From: Xenopus tropicalis
Taxonomy: Eukaryota > Chordata > Amphibia > Anura > Pipidae
Direction of reading: 5' to 3'
Assembly: GCF_000004195.4 (NCBI RefSeq)
Contig: NC_030677.2
Coordinates: 99,600,829 to 99,664,828 of the forward strand
DNA length: 64,000 bases
Below are positions 57,722 through 64,000 of the stretch, in pieces. Both the position numbers and the translations under genes were made by a program. The notes beneath the pieces were generated by a model. That model was not told where the DNA came from. It saw only the letters and a list, made by a program, of their open reading frames with translations, and did no database searches. The stretch's first letter is position 1; every line of letters starts with the position of its first letter.

Positions 57722-58290
57722 AAGTGTTAGGTCTCAGTCTAGGCCCTGTTTCTGGACTATGATTAAGCACCCATTAAGGTACGAAACGCGTTAAGGTGGC
57801 CATACACGAGCAGATCCGCTCGCTTGGCGATGTCGCCAAGCGAGCGGATCTTGCCCCGATATCCCCACCTACGGGTGGGCGATATCGGGGAGCATTTAGG
57901 TTAAAAAAAAAATAATCCGATCGTTTGGCCCTGGGGCCAAACGATCGGATTATGTGGGCGGCAATGGGGCAGTTGGATCGGGGACCGCATCAACGAGCCG
58001 ATGCGGTCCCCGATCCGACCAGATTTTCTAACCTGGCCGATCGAGATCTGGCCAATTTCAGGCCAGATCTCGGTCGGCCAGGCCGCTCTGCTCTCCCCAT
58101 ACACGGGCCGATTAGCTGCCGAATCGGTCCAAGGGACCGATATCGGCAGCTATAGTCGGCCCGTGTATGGCCACCTTAAGGCTTTGTAGCATTTATGTGT
58201 ATATGTAAATAAAACCTTTTTGATTTTACTGATACCTGAGCTTTACACTACATCTACTTTTTTGGAGATCTGGAGCGCCTGCCTGTTTCA
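57722..58290 (+). repeat. interspersed repeat with hammerhead-like hairpin, split by a MITE
   Basis: The left part has ATGATTAAGCACCCATTAAG and GTACGAAACGCG; after the MITE (57791-58179) it resumes GGCTTTGTAGCATTTATGTG, AAATAAAACCTTTTTGATTT and CACTACATCTACTTTTTTGG. The right part has a polyadenylation-like AATAAA. Removal of the MITE joins GCGTTAAGGC. The family is non-coding; its ends are not clear. Confidence 0.55.
57791..58179. mobile_element. TTAAGGTGGCC MITE, young and GC-rich
   Basis: The ends are TTAAGGTGGCCATACACG and CGTGTATGGCCACCTTAA with TTAA at both edges. Inside are several perfect nested palindromes: GCTCGCTTGGCGA with its mirror, TCCGATCGTTTGGCCC and GGGCCAAACGATCGGA, and GGATCGGGGACCGCATC and its partner. 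Both strands carry ORFs, which are due to the GC content. 389 bp. TTAA sites fit the Kolobok/piggyBac-type MITEs; the older copy at 18964 is truncated. Confidence 0.85.
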
Positions 58291-58299
58291 TTTTTTCTG

Positions 58300-58625
58300 T
58301 TCCTAACTGGCTCCCTCATGAGAAATTGCATTAGGTAGGGCTTAGAGTAACATCAACCCAAAACAATCATAAAAGCAAGAAGGTAAACTGCACAGGGATA
58401 GAGAGGTTTGGTCTGTTTGGAGTGTATCTCTGCATTCCTCTATGCTCATGCAGCTTGTACCAGAAAAATGAATACAATGCAAAATACACAGGGAAACACT
58501 GCTGCTTATATAGCATTAGTACTGAATATGTCTTTGTGAGAAGCTGCCACAATGGTTGTTGTATAAACTATTCTAGTCTAACAAGCATATTGTTTTGAAA
58601 AACAGTTCCCTCTGTTGCTATGATT
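58300..58625. other. intergenic, no named element
   Basis: Short spacer without recognised features. Confidence 0.4.
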
Positions 58626-58633
58626 CTCTAAAG

Positions 58634-59540
58634 CAGTGCTGTCCAACTGGCGGCCCGCGGGCCGCATGCGGCCCGCGACCCCCCTCTGTGTGGCCCCCCA
58701 CCTGTCTGGCTGCTTTGATGGCTTACTCTTTTGTAAGCATTAAATGGTATCAGTACTGAGATTAACTGGCCCCCTGCATGGTTCTCACCTCAGATTCAGG
58801 CTGTAATCAGGCTGTATTGTTTAAACATGTAATCCCCTGTGTTGTTCACACCTTTTAATCTCTGCATTGTTCACCCCCTGCAGTGTTCACACCTCAGGCT
58901 CAGGCTGTAATCACCCACATTGTTCCCCTGTTCACACCTCAGGAGCAGTAGAAACCCACAAATAATCCCTGCACACTACAAAAAGAACATATACTGAGGT
59001 GGTACTGCAATTAAAAAGTTTTTTAATATATAGTTATTGTGCAGACTGTAGGAGCAGTGCCAGCATTGTGTCACTGTATGCTGCCTGTGTGTGCCATACA
59101 CACAGGCATCATAAGGCAAGCAGAGTATGGCACACACAGGCAGGGTAGGGAAGGCAGAGTATGGCACACACAGGCAGAGTAGGGCAGGCAGAGTATGACA
59201 CACACAGGCCAAGTTTGGCACAAACCAGCCAAGAATGGCACACACAGTGAAAGTATGGCACACACAGGCAGGGTAGGGAAGGCAGAGTATGGCACACACA
59301 AAGGCAGGGTAGGGCAGGCAGAGTATGGCACACAGGCAGGGTAGGGCAGGCAGAGTATGGCAGGTTTTTGCTGTACTACAACCATTAATATGGGTATGGT
59401 CATGTGATAACACGGGTGTGGTTTCAAGTGGGTGCGGTTTCAAAAAGGGGAGTGGTCAAAACTGGCTTCCATTATCGGCCCTCCACCACGTAGGTCAGAA
59501 AAATTCCGGCCCTCGGTACAACAGAAGTTGGACAGCACTG
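58634..59540. mobile_element. hAT-type element with perfect 8-bp target duplication
   Basis: It begins CAGTGCTGTCCAACTGGCGG and ends AAGTTGGACAGCACTG. CTCTAAAG flanks it on both sides (58626-58633 and 59541-59548). The left part has a GC-rich GGCCCGCGGGCCGCATGCGG patch. The 907 bp include the minisatellite at 59089-59361 and no transposase. Confidence 0.9.
59089..59361. repeat. minisatellite inside the hAT element
   Basis: Units of about 20-36 bp made of GGCACACACAGGCAG, GGTAGGG(C/A)AGGCAGA and GTATGGCACAC words repeat about ten times. The minus-strand ORFs here (repeating CHTLPALPCLC) come only from the repeat. Confidence 0.85.
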
Positions 59541-59852
59541 CTCTAAAGCATCGGGATACCAGTGTTTTTCTCAGCATGTTGAAAATGTTTCAGGGCTTGC
59601 TGGAAGTTGATATCTTGATATCAGGTTCTCTGATGGATCCTTGGTGCCCCAGTCTAACACTACTTGGTTCATGGTCTTTGCTTTGTTCTTTCCTCTGCTA
59701 ACATGGCTTTTCTGTTTTACTCTGGTTTGACTTCTGACATTTTTCCTGTTTTATCCTTGTCTGCATTGTGCCTCCAGACTAAAACCCATTATTTAACCCT
59801 ATATGGCTGGAAACTCTAAGGTTTTGTTTGCAACACAATGCATACAAGATGA

Positions 59853-60402
59853 CTAAAAGGAGTACTAAACCCTAAAAATGAATATGGCTAGAAATGCTAT
59901 ATTTTATATACTGAACTAACTGCACCAGCCTAAAGTTTCAGAATCTCAATAGCAGTAATGATCCAGGACAGCAAACTTGTACCAGAAGTTCACCATCTTG
60001 GAAAGTATCTGTGATACTCACATTCTCAGTGGGCTCTGAGCAGCTGTTTAGAAGCTGAGCTTAGGGGTCGTCGCTATTTATCAAGCAGAAAATGAGGTTG
60101 GCCTGTCATAGAAGCTGATGCTACAGGGCTGAATATTAAATTCCAATGCTATTGAGCTGCCATGTAGTAATTACCTGTATTAATTATTAATCAGCCTTAT
60201 ATTGTGACATTTATATGCTATATATACATTATATTGTGAGTCTGTCCCTAAGCTCAGTAACTGACAGCAGCACAAAGCATGTGCATTAATTCAGCAGAAA
60301 AAAAGATGGGGAGCTACTGGGGCATCTTTGAAGGCACAGAACCCCAAAACATAATGTACAATATTTCTGCCCTAATTTATTTAAGATTTAGTTCTCCTTT
60401 AA
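59853..60402. mobile_element. T2-type MITE (AGAACTAAAC family), copy 2
   Basis: Begins CTAAAAGGAGTACTAAACCC and ends TTTAGTTCTCCTTTAA. Shares CTGCACCAGCCTAAAG, AGCAGTAATGATCCAGGAC and GAACCCCAAAACATAATGT with 54092-54650. The left edge has lost one base of TTAA. Confidence 0.78.
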
Positions 60403-60409
60403 GATTAAG

Positions 60410-63400
60410 GACGAGTGGTTAACAAAAAGGGAGAATAAAAGGACTATTAGCTGGCTACAAGCAACCTTTGCGTGTCATTTTCTGTGCTATCAAGTACTGA
60501 ACAACATGGTGCCAAATCTTTTGCACATGATACATTTTATGTTTTGATCACATTTGGATTTTTGAAAATGACCGTGCCCAGAAGATACAAAATTGGTACA
60601 AAGTAGTGAAACCAGTGACCAGTGGCCAGAATTTGTTGAATGGTGGGAGATGTAGAATAATACATCTAGCAGTTGCATGTGCTTTAATCATTTATAAGAT
60701 AGGGAGCATAGTATTTGAATCATGGAAACCATGTTTGAGTACAATTCTTTGCTGTCATTTAGATTTCATAGTTCAAATGTCATACAACTATTCACATAAG
60801 ACTTTTTCAGGGAACACTAATGCACAGTAATATGTTGTATTTAAAATGAGATCCCCAGGATCAGGATGTTTAATTTTGCCAGTTACGGTCTGCTTTGGTT
60901 TTTAGCAACTGCAAGCCTTGCAGAGTTTTATACTTAGTATACTTTATTAGAGAATTGATTACTATATGCTGAAGGAACAAAAATGGAAAACAAACCCCAT
61001 GGATTGTGTGCAGTACAGTAAATACTATAATTTTAGTATAGTGCCTCCTTTTATAAATAACCCCCACAAACCTTTAGTTCTCTTTTAAGTATGCATTTCT
61101 GCATCTTAAATAAATACCTTTTTGGATTTGTTCATTCTTAATTTCATAAAGTGGACATTTTTTCTTCAAAATTGCGCAGCTGGAGTTGGCCTATTAAGGT
61201 AGTATTAATCTCAATGATCACTTATCAAAAATGGGACAAAGTCCATCAAATTGTGCCCTGTTTTTTTGACATTGCCTAGTCTCAGAGGTGCAACTCTTTG
61301 CACTACCAGAATGGAGTCTAAAGACTGCCTGTGTATGACAGCATAATATACAGGAATACAGGGTATTAATGTGGTGCAGAGTGAAGCACACACAGATGCA
61401 GTGGTGAAAGTGCTAGACAGAAATGTTCAGTGCATAGAGCTCTAAGGGCCACATTTTTGTGTCTCTAAATGCTCCTGCACTTGTGCCTCTCCCTTCATAA
61501 TTGGGCACTTAGGAAGTTACAGTTTCTGGGATCTTCAAACAAAATCAGCTTCTAGGTTGCACTAGAAACTCCAGGTCGGTTGCTCTGCCTATAAAGAAAG
61601 AATGTGTTTCCATGCACAATTTCATTGGCATCTATTGCTTAAAAAATAATAAACAAGCCAGTTATTTCCAATGGAGGGGGTTAAATGTTATTCACCTCAA
61701 ACAGTTATCTCTGCAAAGCTTGTGGGTTTCTTTTACGTTCCAGAAAGTTCTCAGCTACCAATGAATAAGTGAGTTGCAGACAGGGGGCCAGAGCTCAAAT
61801 GACTTTTATGCTAAACGGTGTTGGACACTCTCAGGTAAGATATCTGTAAGAGGAGCCCACGGTGCTGCTGCAGGCAGTCAAGAGCTCGTTCCATCACTGT
61901 GCCAGAGAGGAAAGTACAGGAAATCCAGATCAAATGACCTTCAGAAAGGGCTTATACTCTGCTAGATTGTTTCATGTTAACCCTTCCTACACCTTAATCC
62001 ATATGCTCTTGCTTGTATTTTATGAGAAATAATATTTAGCATGAATTCCCTGTCAGCAAAAAATAAATATATAAATGGATAAGTGATATTTATGGATGGT
62101 CTATCATTGCACTATAGATTATATTTAACATTTAGGTGTGAATGGAGTTGGCCAAGAAAAGCCAAAATTATTTATCAACTACACTGGGGTTTCCCAGAGA
62201 CTGAAGGAGGAAACTATTCCTGAAGATGAATTTATCAGCCAGTTGATTTCCTTCATACCTTATAATGCACACAGGGCTGCATATTGCAATGTATTGCATG
62301 GGTTACTTGTTTCATGTCAGACTGATCACAAGACGAAGCTTGCGTGACAATTTATTGGACTCAATGAAAGCTATAATGTTTTATTGACGGTTATGTTACA
62401 TTTGTGCATTTTATCAAGATTTAAGTTTTCACATATGTTTTGTCAATTTCTTAAGTGACTTTTCTATTTAGTCCATGCTCATAGAAGTGTCGAGAAAAAG
62501 AAATGGTAATTGTGTATTTTTATGACATGTTAAAATTATGCAACATGCTGGGATCTGACATTGGTGCCAGTGACACGATGCAGGCAGCATGTCTGCCTGT
62601 CATCAGAGCCTCTATTGTGGGACGCTGCCATTACCGCACAAATCACAAGTCCTCATCTCTGAACTTTGGAATCAGCCCTGGGTCACTAGTCACAAGAGTT
62701 TGGATACTAGCAAATGCCAGATGTTTCCATTTATAGCAGCATTGTGGATGGGGAGCTCTGCTTGTACTTCTGGACAGTTTTTCTTCATCAGTTCAGAGTA
62801 TTTTGGTGGGGTGATGGTTACGGCACTGAATTAGAAAAATAACTTAAATCCTGGATTTTCTCTTCACTTGATGCGTGCTTTAAAGCACTTACATATACTT
62901 TCTGGATGCATTTATTTTGAATGAATCCATGTCTGCCATTTTAAATGGTATTTCATTTTGTTTTTATGGGAACAAAATATAGAAGTAGGGCACTTTAGAG
63001 TAATAACAAAAAAGTCTGCTGAATAGTCTTTAAATAACACATAATTTCCCTGCACTTTTCATCCATATCGGTCTTTGTTAGGGGGACTAATGAAAAAGAA
63101 TAGCACTCCTGTTCTATATTTTGCTTTATTTTATGTACTTGCATTATGGGATTGCTAGGAGGCCCCCCTCCCACTGTGACCACTCTCCAGAAAAGATTAT
63201 TTTTTGGTTTTTGTCACAAGACTGCTTTTCTAATAAACCTGTATAATTTTTTAGGGGAAATGTCATATTTTTTAGAAATGTAGCATAGCTGTGTAGCACA
63301 CTTAACTCCAAACAATATATTTACTGGTCTAATTGCTGATATATCTGTTTAATAAAGAAATCTAATATTAGTACCTGAGGGTCTCAACAAGGTGTACACC

Positions 63401-63415
63401 TTGATGTATAATATG
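60410..63415. other. intergenic, no convincing gene
   Basis: I see no repeat family except a T2-like terminal scrap (CTTTAGTTCTCTTTTAAG near 61070). A possible exon pair on the plus strand is discussed under findings (61700-61833 and 62137-62347), but there is no recognised domain. Confidence 0.35.
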
Positions 63416-63420
63416 CTACA

Positions 63421-63917
63421 TTAAAGTAAAACTATACCCCTGGAATGAAAACCAACAGATAGTTTATATTATGTTAAGTGACCTATTAAAGAATCTCACC
63501 AAACTGGAATATATAGTAAAATAATAAATATTTACATTGTTTCCCTTGATCTACCATTTAGGGATGGGCTGGGTGCTCCCTCAGAGATCACATGACTAGA
63601 AATAATGCAGCTCTAACTATAACAGGAAGTAGTGTGGGAGCAAAAGGCAGAACACTGTCCATTAATTGGCTGATGTGGCCTAGCATGTATGCGTGCCTTT
63701 GTGTGCACTGTGAATCCTATGATCCCAGGAGGCGGCCCTTAATTCTTGAAATGGCAATTTTCTATTTAGGAGTACTCAATAGAACATACTACTAAAATGT
63801 AATTTTTTTTAATGTGTTTTTTTTTGTTTGGATGAAGCAGGGTTTTACATATGAGCTTGTTTATGCAATATATTTTTATAGAGGCCTATGTTGTTTGGGG
63901 GTATAGTTTTCCTTTAA
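63421..63917. mobile_element. T2-type MITE (ACTATACCCC family), full length
   Basis: The ends are TTAAAGTAAAACTATACCCC and GGGGTATAGTTTTCCTTTAA with TTAA at both edges. The middle has AGAGATCACATGACTAGAAA, TTAATTGGCTGATGTGGCC and TCCTATGATCCCAGGAGGCG. This is a familiar Xenopus MITE. 497 bp, non-coding. Confidence 0.82.
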
Positions 63918-64000
63918 CTAATCAGGAATCGGTGTGATAAATAATATTCTTGTTCAAAACCTAAACAAGTGAGGATTGACACAGTAACCTTTCATAGGGT

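Noticed and set aside
57901..58189. Overlapping ORFs on both strands (60-76 codons)
   Set aside because: They come from the GC-rich palindromes of the TTAAGGTGGCC MITE.
58976..59443. Minus-strand ORF of 155 codons with CHTLPALPCLC repeats
   Set aside because: It is a translation of the minisatellite inside the hAT element; several frames are open for the same reason.

Overview
The window is vertebrate nuclear DNA, most likely from a clawed frog (Xenopus; tropicalis and laevis cannot be separated by eye). The evidence is a split kinase gene whose exons have canonical GT-AG borders, plus a dense load of repeats typical of Xenopus: T2-type MITEs with TTAA target sites, short hAT and Harbinger-like elements, a Tx1/L1-like LINE, an L2-like LINE, a Penelope-like element and solo LTRs. 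Nothing in it looks bacterial or viral beyond ordinary genomic retroelement relics.

The one convincing host gene lies on the minus strand in the left 15 kb. Seven coding exons (14043 down to 3081) encode the N-terminal half of calcium/calmodulin-dependent protein kinase IV (camk4): a short N-terminus, the glycine loop, the ATP-binding lysine, the HRD catalytic loop, DFG, and the activation-loop threonine. The exons join in frame across all six complete introns. The rest of the kinase lobe and the calmodulin-binding tail lie beyond the left edge. A TATA-like promoter candidate lies near 15.0 kb. The introns hold many repeats: MITEs, an L2 relic, a Penelope 3' relic, and a T2-MITE split by a solo LTR. 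The first 1.25 kb is the 3' end of a Tx1/L1-like LINE, in an intron.

From about 15 to 64 kb I find no convincing protein-coding exon of a host gene. It reads as the 5' flank of camk4. Parts are repeat-rich (29-43 kb, 50-60 kb, and the right end); other stretches (20.5-26.2, 27.2-29.2, 44-47.6 and 48-50.6 kb) are nearly free of recognised repeats and could hold regulatory DNA. The main elements are a 5'-truncated Penelope-like element at 35.6-36.6 kb with an open GIY-YIG endonuclease domain, hAT elements with 8-bp target duplications, (TA)n tracts interrupted by related elements, a 207-bp palindrome, and a very GC-rich TTAA-flanked MITE at 57.8-58.2 kb.

The most interesting signal is RNA-like. 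Just after the Penelope ORF is a near-complete type-I hammerhead ribozyme core (36468-36513) whose stem III is a self-complementary ACGT. Three other interspersed repeats (near 37.06, 42.62 and 57.77 kb) show the same layout: a UGA-like box, a hairpin, GAA(A), then a self-complementary A...T word (ACATGT, ACGT, ACGCGT). This suggests that a hammerhead-like scaffold recurs in different frog repeats. The first case fits known biology of Penelope elements; the other three are inference and may be decayed or coincidental.
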